Of a DNA stretch of 64,000 nucleotides, positions 8,178-16,080 are shown in pieces. Under the pieces are notes generated by a model. It worked only from the letters and a program-made list of their open reading frames with translations. It had not been told where the DNA came from and ran no database searches. Every line of letters starts with the position of its first letter. Within the stretch, counting starts at the first letter, position 1. Position numbers and translations under genes: made by a program. This stretch comes from Erythrobacter insulae (GTDB lineage Bacteria; Pseudomonadota; Alphaproteobacteria; Sphingomonadales; Sphingomonadaceae): contig NZ_VHJK01000001.1 of the NCBI RefSeq assembly GCF_007004095.1, positions 2,298,501 to 2,362,500 of the forward strand, read 5' to 3'.

Positions 8178-8432
8178 TTATTCAGCAGCGGCACAGCAAC
8201 CTTCAGCTGCACAGCAGCCTTCGGCGTAGCAGCCTTCAGCTTCACAACCAGCAGCTTCACAGCCTTCAGCTGCACAGCAACCTTCAGCGGCACAGCAACC
8301 AGCTGCACAATCGGCAACCGCAGTGGTGTCAGCTTCGGTCGCAGCGTCTTCAGCAGGAGCCGAACATGCAGCAGTTGCAACAGCAAGGCCGCCAGCAACA
8401 GCCAGCATAGAAGCAAAGTTGGTCTTTTTCAT
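8178..8432 (-). CDS. Cysteine-rich repeat lipoprotein
   Basis: This 84-residue protein has an N-terminal signal (MKKTNFASMLAVAGG) and a lipobox AAC at about residue 23. A short acidic linker follows, then a low-complexity tail of Ala/Glu/Gly units each holding one or two Cys (AEGCCAAEGCCAAEG and relatives). There are 12 cysteines in the last 46 residues besides the lipobox Cys. The DNA shows matching imperfect tandem repeats. The tail could bind metal or be heavily disulfide-linked in the periplasm. No named family was recognised. Longer in-frame starts at 8447 and 8474 are possible. Confidence 0.7.
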   Translation of the reverse strand: MKKTNFASMLAVAGGLAVATAACSAPAEDAATEADTTAVADCAAGCCAAEGCCAAEGCEAAGCEAEGCYAEGCCAAEGCCAAAE

Positions 8433-8753
8433 AATATCGTTCCCCATATTGGACCATAGAAGATCCAGAAACATTAGGGACGCGCAAAGGAAATACGTCT
8501 TGCCGCAGTGCGCCCCGAATCACGGCAAGAATGTGGCGAAGCTATCACAACGTCTGCAAAACGCACATGCATTATCTCTGGATCGGTCGAGAAAGTCCGC
8601 AAATAACGGTTTTCAGCCAAAAACTGCGATCACCCCTGTGGGAAAACTGGCGTTGCACCTGCCAGTGTGTATCGATCATTGTCATATCGGTGATGGCGAA
8701 TCGTCACCCACAGATACGGCATTTCCGGTGCAGTCTGCACAACAGGAGAACGC
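8433..8753. other. Divergent intergenic region upstream of tspO
   Basis: About 320 bp separate the cysteine-repeat gene from tspO. The only structure seen is an inverted repeat, ACTGGC at 8646-8651 and GCCAGT at 8661-8666 with a 9-bp spacer, about 90 bp before the tspO start. It could be an operator. No convincing open reading frame is present. Confidence 0.4.
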
Positions 8754-9302
8754 ATGAATATTCTGGCTTCCAAAGCGCAGTTGCGCGCAAGTTTCTTGCG
8801 TTGGGCGCTGTTTCTGGTGCCTTTGATCGTGCTGCTTGGTTTTGTGGCGGGGCAGGCGGGCGGACCTGATACCGCCTGGTTTCAAAGCCTGAACAAACCT
8901 GCGATTTTCCCGCCGCCTGCCACTTTTGGAATCGTCTGGTCGATCATTTATGTGTTGATCGGGTTTTCGCTGGCTTTGGTGGTCAGCGCGTGGGGCGCCT
9001 ATGGTCGCAGGTTTGCGATCATCGTGTTCGCACTGCATTTTATTGGCAATCTGGCGTGGACGCCGGTGTTCTTCGGAATGCAGAATATGACTGCGGCTCT
9101 GTATGTCATGGGATATCTGGTGGTGACCTTGCTCGGCGTGATGGTCCTGTTTTGGCGGGTCCGAAAGCTCGCGGCGGTCTTGCTGGTTCCCTACCTTGCA
9201 TGGGGGATTTTTGCGGCTGTCCTGAATTACCAGTTCATCGCGGAAAATCCCGATGGCGGGGATCCGACCGAAACCGGCGTGGTTGAACGCGTCACATTGT
9301 AG
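8754..9302 (+). CDS. tspO: TspO/MBR family tryptophan-rich sensory protein
   Basis: TspO proteins are five-helix membrane proteins that bind porphyrins and cholesterol; in phototrophic alphaproteobacteria they modulate pigment gene expression. The 182-residue protein shows WFQSLNKPAIFPPP, the conserved W-x-I-Y (VWSIIYVLIG), NLAWTPVFFG and the C-terminal WGIFAAVLNYQF. A GGAG ribosome-binding site lies a few bases before the ATG. It is slightly longer than typical TspO because of an N-terminal extension and a short hydrophilic tail. It is monocistronic as far as can be seen. Confidence 0.93.
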   Translation: MNILASKAQLRASFLRWALFLVPLIVLLGFVAGQAGGPDTAWFQSLNKPAIFPPPATFGIVWSIIYVLIGFSLALVVSAWGAYGRRFAIIVFALHFIGNLAWTPVFFGMQNMTAALYVMGYLVVTLLGVMVLFWRVRKLAAVLLVPYLAWGIFAAVLNYQFIAENPDGGDPTETGVVERVTL

Positions 9303-9410
9303 GCAAGACACTGTAGGCAAAACATTACAGGCAAATTGGGCGATAGAAAAAACGCGCTTCGGACCAGCGATACTCTGGACAAGTCGCACGGCCTTCACCA
9401 AATAGCCTGT

Positions 9411-9659
9411 ATGCAAAGTGAAAACCCGATCATCGCCGACTTCGTCAAACTCGCAAACAGCGCCGCTGGCACCATGGCCGGCATGACGCGCGAAGCCCGT
9501 GAAAGCGCGCGTGAACGCATGCGCGAAGCAATGGGCGGCGTGGATTTTGTCAGCCGCGAAGAATTCGACACGGTGAAAGCCATGGCACAAAAAGCCCGCG
9601 AACAAGCCGATGCGCTTGAAGCGAAGGTCGCCGAACTCGAAGCCAAGCTGGGCAAATAA
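9411..9659 (+). CDS. ubiK: UbiK/BMFP-domain accessory factor
   Basis: The 82-residue protein (MQSENPIIADFVKLANSAAG) is of BMFP/YqiC type. These are small, trimeric, membrane-associated proteins needed for efficient ubiquinone synthesis in gammaproteobacteria. The N-terminal amphipathic segment is followed by a charged coiled-coil C-terminus (AREQADALEAKVAELEAKLG). An earlier in-frame start at 9336 would add 25 non-conserved residues. The family is well recognised from the overall pattern. A role in ubiquinone assembly is transferred from the family. Confidence 0.8.
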   Translation: MQSENPIIADFVKLANSAAGTMAGMTREARESARERMREAMGGVDFVSREEFDTVKAMAQKAREQADALEAKVAELEAKLGK

Positions 9660-9750
9660 ACGCTTAAAAGCCCGCACACGCGGGATTGCACTCACAACCT
9701 GATCCTTTAGGCTGGCCGTGTCGCAACCACGCCAGAACCTTGAGGTATTC

Positions 9751-11739
9751 ATGATCCGCACATCTTTGCTTGCTGCCACCGCTCTCGCCCTGCTGCCCGC
9801 TACCGCGCAGGCTCAGGATGACGAGGAAACTTTTGGCGGCGCCAAAGGCGCAGACCTTTCCATCGAAGCGATGGAGCCCGATGGCAGCGAGGTAACAATC
9901 GGACGGGCAGGGCAGTACCCGGCGGATATCGCGCGCTATCTGCTTGCCAGCGGAGCAGGCGCAGCCAACCTTTCACCAGACGGGGAAACCATCGCGTTTT
10001 CCTGGAATGTCACAGGCGAAAGCGAAATCTGGGTCATGCCAGCCAGCGGCGGTCAGCCGCAGCAAGTCACATTCAAAACCGGCGTGCGCGCGCCGATCTG
10101 GACACCCGATGGCACCAGCCTGTTTTATTCCGCGGATCGCGATGGGAATGAACAGCCGGGCTATTTCGCGCTAACGCCGGATGGACAATCCGAAACAGAA
10201 GTCTTGCCCGCAGCGCGCGGCGATTTTCGTATCTTTGGCGATTTTGCCGCCGATGGCAGCTTTATCTACGCCTCTACCGCTCGCGGGGCGGGCGTATTTG
10301 ATATCTATCGCGGCACGATGGACGGCACCAGCGAGCTGATTGTTGAAAGCGAGCTGGGCCTGGCTGCGCGTTCAATTTCGCCCGACGGCAAATATGCAAT
10401 CGTGACAGAGACGGTGGGCGAGGATGCCGACAATCTCTATCTGCTCGATCTGGCGACCAAAGAGATGAAAACCATTTCAAAACCGCCGGTGGAAGACCGG
10501 GCCAGCCATACGCTGGGCGGGTTTGAATGGTCGGACGATTCGGCTGCATTCTATTTCTCGACCAACAAAGATCGCGAATTCGGCGCGTTGTCGCGTTATG
10601 AATTGGCAGAAGGCGTCGTGGCGACTGCGTTCGAACCCGAAGCCGACGTCGAGAATATCGAACTTTGCGGCATCGACAGCGCGATCATCGCCTATACCGA
10701 AAACCATAACGGGTTTGACCGGCTGTTTCTGCGCAACAACGAAAACGGCGAGGAAATCCCCGTGGTCGCTTTACCCGAAGGCAAATTCAGCCTCGATTGC
10801 GAAGGCGATGAGGTTCCGAAATTGCTCGTGCGGGTCAATGGCTGGAAAACGCCCGGTGAAATCTGGATGATCGATGCGCTAACGGGCGCAGGCGAGCGGG
10901 TTTTTGCCGGTAATCTTGCCGGCCTTGATCCCAACCGTCTGATCGCGCCGAAAGTTGTGCGTTATAAAGCGCGTGACGGGGTCGAGCTGCAAGGCTTGCT
11001 TTATTTACCAGCGGGAGCCGGAACAGGCGAAGATGCGCCGCCGGTAATTTTCGATGTGCATGGCGGCCCGTCGGGTCAGTCGCAGGCATATTTTGAGCCT
11101 GTCACCCAATATCACGTGGCGCGCGGCGTTGCGGTGTTCCGCCCTAATGTTCGCGGAAGCACCGGGCTGGGGCGGACATATTCCACGCTGGATGATCGCG
11201 AAAACCGGCTGGATTCGGTGCGCGATCTGGTTGATTTGAAAGAGGCGCTGGCTGCTGATGGCTTGATCGACGGCGACCGCGCGGCTGTAAAAGGCGGATC
11301 ATATGGCGGCTATGCCGTGAACGCGGTGCTCGCGGAATTTCCAGACAGTTTTGCAGCGGGTATTTCCCTGTTCGGTGTGGCCGATTGGGTCACCGCGCTC
11401 GAAATTGCATCGCCTTCGCTAAAAGCGGCGGACAGGATCGAATATGGCGACATTTCCGAAGCCAAATGGCGCGAATATTACACCGTCAATTCCCCGATCC
11501 GCAAAGCCGATCAGATCACGGTGCCGGTGCTGTTCTCTCACGGCGTAATGGACCCGCGGATCGACATCATGGAAACCGAAACCATGGTCAAAACGCTGCG
11601 CGGCAATGATGTGCCCGCGCCCTTTATCCGCATCCCGGATGAAGGCCACGGCTGGCGCAAGCTGTCCAACCAATTGTTCTATTACCGCAAGGAAGCGGAA
11701 TTCATCGAACAGCAATTGGCCGCTTCGCAAGGCGAATGA
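9751..11739 (+). CDS. S9 family prolyl oligopeptidase-like serine peptidase, secreted
   Basis: The 662-residue protein starts MIRTSLLAATALALLP with a signal peptide cleaved near AQAQ, and has a TTGAGGTA ribosome-binding site. The N-terminal two thirds is a WD/TolB-like propeller with repeated SPDG motifs (LSPDGETIAFSW, WTPDGTSLFYSADRDGNE). The C-terminal alpha/beta hydrolase has GGSYGGYA with nucleophile Ser517, Asp601 in MDPRIDI and His633 in EGHGW. It is probably a periplasmic dipeptidyl or acylaminoacyl peptidase for nutrient peptides. It ends 11 bp before recO. Confidence 0.93.
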   Translation: MIRTSLLAATALALLPATAQAQDDEETFGGAKGADLSIEAMEPDGSEVTIGRAGQYPADIARYLLASGAGAANLSPDGETIAFSWNVTGESEIWVMPASGGQPQQVTFKTGVRAPIWTPDGTSLFYSADRDGNEQPGYFALTPDGQSETEVLPAARGDFRIFGDFAADGSFIYASTARGAGVFDIYRGTMDGTSELIVESELGLAARSISPDGKYAIVTETVGEDADNLYLLDLATKEMKTISKPPVEDRASHTLGGFEWSDDSAAFYFSTNKDREFGALSRYELAEGVVATAFEPEADVENIELCGIDSAIIAYTENHNGFDRLFLRNNENGEEIPVVALPEGKFSLDCEGDEVPKLLVRVNGWKTPGEIWMIDALTGAGERVFAGNLAGLDPNRLIAPKVVRYKARDGVELQGLLYLPAGAGTGEDAPPVIFDVHGGPSGQSQAYFEPVTQYHVARGVAVFRPNVRGSTGLGRTYSTLDDRENRLDSVRDLVDLKEALAADGLIDGDRAAVKGGSYGGYAVNAVLAEFPDSFAAGISLFGVADWVTALEIASPSLKAADRIEYGDISEAKWREYYTVNSPIRKADQITVPVLFSHGVMDPRIDIMETETMVKTLRGNDVPAPFIRIPDEGHGWRKLSNQLFYYRKEAEFIEQQLAASQGE

Positions 11740-11749
11740 TGGTCTGCCG

Positions 11750-12352
11750 ATGCACATAACCGCGCCCGCTTTGCTGATCGCGAGCCGGGCTCATGGAGAA
11801 ACGGCGGTTATTGCGCGGCTTCTAACCGAGGATCACGGTTTGGTAGCCGGTTTTGTCGCGGGCGGGCGCGGGCGGCACATGCGGCCTGTGATGATCCCCG
11901 GCAACCGTGTCGCGTTGGAACTGCGGTCAAAGTCCGCCACGCAGTTGCCCTTTGCCAAGGTGGAATTGGAGGAAAGCCGGGGTCCGTTGATGACGGAACC
12001 GCTGGCGGCCGCAGCGATCACCTGGGCCTGCGCGCTTACGGCCACAACTTTGCCAGAGGATTATCCTTATCCCTCCCTGTATCAGGCGCTTGATGCGCTG
12101 CTGAACGCGATTGGCAATGCTGCTTCGGCGCGCGGCTGGGTGGCGGCGATGGTGATGTACGAGGCGATGGTGCTGCGCGAATTGGGCTATGGCGGCGCGC
12201 GCCCCGATATGCAGGCCGATCTGGAGGGTCAGATTGATGCTTTTCGCAAACTGCACGCTCCAATCGGGCGCTACTTGCTTGCCGACACGAAAAGCGATGT
12301 TATGGCCGCCCGCGTCGCTTTAGGAGAGCGGCTGGTGCGGATGGTAGAGTGA
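11750..12352 (+). CDS. recO: DNA repair protein RecO
   Basis: RecO acts with RecR to load RecA on SSB-coated DNA in the RecF pathway. The 200-residue protein starts MHITAPALLIASRAHGETAV, with the N-terminal OB fold containing ARLLTEDHGLVAGFVAGGRG. A helical C-terminal domain contains YPSLYQALDALLNAI and ELGYGG. It is somewhat shorter than gammaproteobacterial RecO and lacks the Cys4 zinc cluster present in some homologues. The start was set by the OB-fold N-terminus; an earlier in-frame ATG at 11606 overlaps the peptidase gene and is not credible. Confidence 0.92.
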   Translation: MHITAPALLIASRAHGETAVIARLLTEDHGLVAGFVAGGRGRHMRPVMIPGNRVALELRSKSATQLPFAKVELEESRGPLMTEPLAAAAITWACALTATTLPEDYPYPSLYQALDALLNAIGNAASARGWVAAMVMYEAMVLRELGYGGARPDMQADLEGQIDAFRKLHAPIGRYLLADTKSDVMAARVALGERLVRMVE

Positions 12353-12359
12353 GAAAGTT

Positions 12360-13418
12360 ATGAGAATCGCGGTTTTGCCCGGCGACGGTATCGGTCCAGA
12401 AGTCACACGCGAAGCGGTGCTGGTGCTTGAGGCGCTCGGTCTGCCGGGCCTTACCCTGTTTGACGGCGACGTGGGCGGTATCGCGTATAAGCGCCACGGC
12501 CATCCATTGCCCGAAGAAACGCTCACCATTGCCAAAGCATGTGATGCGGTCCTGTTTGGCGCTGTGGGTGATCCTGATTGCGACAAGCTGGATCGGCATT
12601 TGCGCCCTGAACAAGCGGTGCTGGGTCTGCGCAAAGAGCTGGGCCTGTTTGCCAATCTGCGTCCGGCCAAAGTGTTTGCCGGGCTTGAACACCTGTCCCC
12701 TTTGAAACCGGAAATTGCCCGCGATCTTGATCTGTTGATCGTGCGCGAGCTGACGGGGGATGTGTATTTTGGCAAGAAAGGCATCCGCCAGAACGAATCC
12801 GATGAACGCGAAGGCTGGGACATGATGTCCTATTCCGAAAGCGAAGTGCGCCGTATCGCCCGCGTCGCATTCCGTTCGGCGCGGCTCGGGGATTGCCGGG
12901 TGTGCAGCGCGGACAAGGCGAATGTGCTGGAAACCAGCCAGGTATGGCGTGACACAGTGATCGACGCGGCCAGCGCGCATCCCGATATCGATTTGACCCA
13001 TATGTATGTCGATAATGCCGCGATGCAGATCATCACCAATCCGGCCCAATTCGGTGTGATCCTGACAGGCAATCTGTTTGGCGATATTTTGTCCGATCTG
13101 GCAAGCGCAGCGGTCGGTTCGATCGGCCTGTTGCCCAGCGCATCCGTGGGCGATCGCAAGACCGAGCACGGCCTGTTTGGCCTGTATGAGCCGATCCATG
13201 GCAGCGCGCCCGATATTGCGGGACAAGGCAAAGCCAATCCGATGGCCACTATCCTTTCGGTTGCGATGATGCTGCGCAATTCCTTTGGCAAAGAGGCAGA
13301 GGCAGCGCGGATCGAGCACGCGGTTGAAACCGCATTGGCAGACGGTATTCGCGGCGGCGATCTGGGCGGAACGCATGGCTGCGAGGCGATCGGCGCGGCG
13401 GTGCGCGAGCGTCTCTGA
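12360..13418 (+). CDS. leuB: 3-isopropylmalate dehydrogenase
   Basis: LeuB oxidatively decarboxylates 3-isopropylmalate in leucine synthesis, using NAD+ and a divalent metal. The 352-residue protein has MRIAVLPGDGIGPEV, RKELGLFANLRPAKVF, LLIVRELTGDVYFGKKG and YVDNAAMQIITNP, then NLFGDILSDLAS and PIHGSAPDIAGQGKANP. All substrate Arg and metal Asp positions are in place. It begins 8 bp after recO and is probably cotranscribed with it. It is the second leucine-pathway gene in the window besides ilvE. Confidence 0.97.
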   Translation: MRIAVLPGDGIGPEVTREAVLVLEALGLPGLTLFDGDVGGIAYKRHGHPLPEETLTIAKACDAVLFGAVGDPDCDKLDRHLRPEQAVLGLRKELGLFANLRPAKVFAGLEHLSPLKPEIARDLDLLIVRELTGDVYFGKKGIRQNESDEREGWDMMSYSESEVRRIARVAFRSARLGDCRVCSADKANVLETSQVWRDTVIDAASAHPDIDLTHMYVDNAAMQIITNPAQFGVILTGNLFGDILSDLASAAVGSIGLLPSASVGDRKTEHGLFGLYEPIHGSAPDIAGQGKANPMATILSVAMMLRNSFGKEAEAARIEHAVETALADGIRGGDLGGTHGCEAIGAAVRERL

Positions 13419-13431
13419 TCCCGGCCACGCC

Positions 13432-14547
13432 ATGGCGCTTGATCTTGCGATCATCCTCCCCACTCTGAATGAGAGCGGCAATCTGGCGCCGTTGATTGAC
13501 CGGATCGGGGCCGCGCTGGATCCTGTTATCGGACAGACGGGCTGGGAAGTCCTGATTGTGGATGACAACAGCAGGGATGGCACCGCCGATGAAGCGCGCG
13601 CACTGGCGCGGGCTGACACGCGGGTAAGGGTAATTCAGCGGATCGGACGGCGCGGATTGTCCAGCGCCGCGATTGAAGGGTTTTGCGCCACAGCTGCGCG
13701 TTATGTGGCGGTGATGGATGCGGACCACCAGCATGATCCCGCCTTGCTTCCCAAGATGCTAGCGAGCCTGAAAGCGGGCGAGGCGAATATCTGCGTCGCC
13801 AGCCGCTTTGCCGAAGGCGCAAGCACCAAAGATTGGGCCGATCCTGAACGTGAGAGATTGTCCGGCATGGCCAATGCGATCGCGCGCCGGATTACCGGAG
13901 TTGATCTGAGCGATCCGATGAGCGGATATTTCATGCTGCCGACCGAAAAGGCACGGGCGCTGGTCCCGCGCCTGTCCGGTATCGGGTTCAAAATCCTGCT
14001 CGATTTGCTCGCGACTTCCCCGAAAACACTGGGCGCGCCGATGCAGGTGAAAGAATTCCCGCTCAATTTCGCGCCAAGACGCGAAGGGGAAAGCAAGCTG
14101 GACCGAGCGATCGCACTCGATTTTCTGGCCGGATTGTATGAGAAAACTCTGGGCCGCGTGATCCCGACCCGATTTGCCTTGTTTGGCACAGTCGGCGCGC
14201 TGGGTGTGATCGTCCACATGGCGGTTCTTAGCGCGCTGTTATTGGGATTGGGTGAGGGGTTTGTATTTGCTCAGGCCATTGCCGTGTTCGCCGCGATGAG
14301 TTTCAATTTCTGGCTCAACAACTGGCTTACGTACCGCGACAAACGGTTGAAGGGCTGGGGCAAGGTTCTGCGCGGTTGGGCCGGGTTCTGCGCAACCTGC
14401 GCCGTGGGCGCGTTCGCCAATGTGGCGGTTGCTACTGTTTTGGAGAGCCAAGGGATCTATTGGGCGCTTTCCGCGCTGGCCGGGATCATGATCGGGGCAG
14501 TTTGGAATTATGCGTTGAGCAGCCGGTTTGTCTGGGGCCGGTTTTAA
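13432..14547 (+). CDS. Polyprenol-phosphate mannosyltransferase fused to GtrA-like membrane domain
   Basis: The 371-residue protein begins MALDLAIILPTLNESGNLAP. The N-terminal GT2 domain (about 1-235) resembles dolichol-phosphate mannose synthase, with VDDNSRDGTADEA, MDADHQHDP and DPMSGYFMLP. The C-terminal GtrA-like domain (about 245-371) has four predicted membrane helices (GTVGALGVIVHMAVLS, FAQAIAVFAAMSFNFWLNNW). The enzyme probably charges polyprenyl phosphate with a hexose from a nucleotide sugar and presents it across the membrane. The next gene, convergent with a 4-bp overlap, is a PMT-type transferase that would use such a lipid donor. Confidence 0.88.
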   Translation: MALDLAIILPTLNESGNLAPLIDRIGAALDPVIGQTGWEVLIVDDNSRDGTADEARALARADTRVRVIQRIGRRGLSSAAIEGFCATAARYVAVMDADHQHDPALLPKMLASLKAGEANICVASRFAEGASTKDWADPERERLSGMANAIARRITGVDLSDPMSGYFMLPTEKARALVPRLSGIGFKILLDLLATSPKTLGAPMQVKEFPLNFAPRREGESKLDRAIALDFLAGLYEKTLGRVIPTRFALFGTVGALGVIVHMAVLSALLLGLGEGFVFAQAIAVFAAMSFNFWLNNWLTYRDKRLKGWGKVLRGWAGFCATCAVGAFANVAVATVLESQGIYWALSALAGIMIGAVWNYALSSRFVWGRF

Positions 14548-15887
14548 CGCCAGCCCGCGATCCATGTCCAATTGGCAAAGCTCATTGGTCCATCCAGCGG
14601 CGCGGCTGTCAGGATTGGAAAGAAGATCGCAAACACCGCTGTGCTTGCCCCAAGCGCCGCGTAGCTGATCCAGCGGTGTCTGGCGCTGCCATGCAGGTCG
14701 CTCAAAAACAGGGCCAGCGCCGCGAGCAGGAAACAGCTCGGTACGGCATAATGATAATAGAACTGCACCGGCTTGGGCGCGATCAGCCATAGGCCAAGGC
14801 TGACGCCGTATCCGATCACAATACCGACCTTTGCCCAGTCATTCCGGCCAAACCCTGTAACCAGACACCATAGCAGCGCCGGCAGGCCGAGCAGCATTGT
14901 CAGCGGGTTTCCGATCAGCAGCACGCCGCGCTGCGCACCGTCGGTGAATTCATACAGATACCAGATGCCGCGCGTATTGGTTACCCATTGCGCCCAAGTG
15001 CTCTGATAGGAATGCGGCGTGATCACTTGCTGTTGCAGAGCGATGATTTCCTGATGCAGACCGATCAGGCCAAGCTGTGAGAGAGGCGAGGGGGCCGTGC
15101 CTGCCGTTAGCCAGTACCCTGGAATGAAAGTCGCGCTGTAAATGGCCATGGGCAAAACGCCGAGCCAGACAAATGCCTCTGCCAGCGAAATGCCCGGTAC
15201 AGGCACGCCCCGCTTGCTAAAAACCAAGCGGCGGCGACCGGCGGAAAGGCGCGCGGCAAAAAATGTCAGCCCCGGCGCCATCGCGAGCGGCACCGCATTC
15301 CATTTGGACGCCAGCGCGCAGCCTATCGCGATCCCTGTCAGGGCGAGCCGCCAGCGGCCTGTTTCCGGCTCGCGGATCGCAGCGGTAAACTGCCAAGCTG
15401 CCAAAGCCAGAAAACACAACATGAAGATGTCGAGAATGGCGATGCGGGCATGGACAAAGATATGAAAACCCGTCGCCAGCAGCACGCCATACGCAATCAC
15501 GGCGAACCGTTCATGGCTGGCGTGCCAGATCGCTCTCATCCCCGCGCCCACGGTGATTATTCCCGCAATCAAAGGCATGATGCGCCAGCCCAGCGGATTA
15601 TCGCCCAGCAGATAAATACCCAGCGCGATCAGCTCTTTACCCAGCAAGGGATGTTCGCGGTTGAGATACTCACCGCCGGACAACAGCTCGCGCGCGGCGG
15701 GCAAATAGTGCACTTCGTCAAAATATGGAGCGGAAGGGATCGTCAGCCGGATCGCTGCCAGCGCACCAAACAACACGGGCAGGGCAATGCACCACGCCCA
15801 CGGATCGCTCGCCATGACGCGCAGATCATCGCCCGATCCGGCCGGTGTTTCAGAACCCTGTTCGCTGGAAAAAACCGCCTCGCTCAT
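14544..15887 (-). CDS. PMT-family (GT39) glycosyltransferase, lipid-linked sugar donor
   Basis: The 447-residue integral membrane protein has about ten hydrophobic helices. The first periplasmic loop has FDEVHYLPAARELLSGGEYLNREHPLLGKELIA, carrying the Asp-Glu motif essential in protein O-mannosyltransferases. Later loops include HQEIIALQQQVITPHSYQSTWAQW, the cytoplasmic to periplasmic helix pattern of the family. It probably transfers mannose from polyprenyl-phosphate-mannose to exported proteins. The stop codon overlaps that of the convergent GT2-GtrA gene. No Sec or acceptor gene is adjacent, and the acceptor is unknown. Confidence 0.86.
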   Translation of the reverse strand: MSEAVFSSEQGSETPAGSGDDLRVMASDPWAWCIALPVLFGALAAIRLTIPSAPYFDEVHYLPAARELLSGGEYLNREHPLLGKELIALGIYLLGDNPLGWRIMPLIAGIITVGAGMRAIWHASHERFAVIAYGVLLATGFHIFVHARIAILDIFMLCFLALAAWQFTAAIREPETGRWRLALTGIAIGCALASKWNAVPLAMAPGLTFFAARLSAGRRRLVFSKRGVPVPGISLAEAFVWLGVLPMAIYSATFIPGYWLTAGTAPSPLSQLGLIGLHQEIIALQQQVITPHSYQSTWAQWVTNTRGIWYLYEFTDGAQRGVLLIGNPLTMLLGLPALLWCLVTGFGRNDWAKVGIVIGYGVSLGLWLIAPKPVQFYYHYAVPSCFLLAALALFLSDLHGSARHRWISYAALGASTAVFAIFFPILTAAPLDGPMSFANWTWIAGWR

Positions 15888-16028
15888 CGCCGATGACGCT
15901 TAGGCAGACGCCATGCAGGCGGCAAGTGTGTTTATGGATTGGCAGGGTGGCCGATAGTCTGAACAGGCGGGCTAGGAGCGGGCGATCTTGAAATGGGCAG
16001 GCACAAACCGCCAGCGATAATATACGCA

Positions 16029-16075
16029 GCACGTGAGGGATTACTTGCGAGCGACCTCTTGCCAAACTAAGCCTG
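16029..16075 (+). promoter_or_regulatory. Structured metZ leader; possible SAM-II/SAM-V-like riboswitch
   Basis: The stretch just before metZ holds a GAGG/CCTC stem (16035-16038 with 16055-16058) around CTTGCGAGC, and then AAACTAAGCC. The order of elements recalls SAM-II and SAM-V aptamers, which control methionine genes in alphaproteobacteria. I could not build a convincing pseudoknot by eye, so this is a weak call resting on context. Confidence 0.25.
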
Positions 16076-16080
16076 CGGCC

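Noticed and set aside
8682..9779. Minus-strand open frame of 365 codons across tspO and ubiK
   Set aside because: It runs antisense to two recognisable genes and has no ribosome-binding site or domain.
12300..13619. Long minus-strand open frame of 439 codons opposite leuB
   Set aside because: It is the antisense of a well-supported LeuB with all catalytic motifs, and its translation is rich in Arg and Ala with no motif. It arises from GC-rich codon use.
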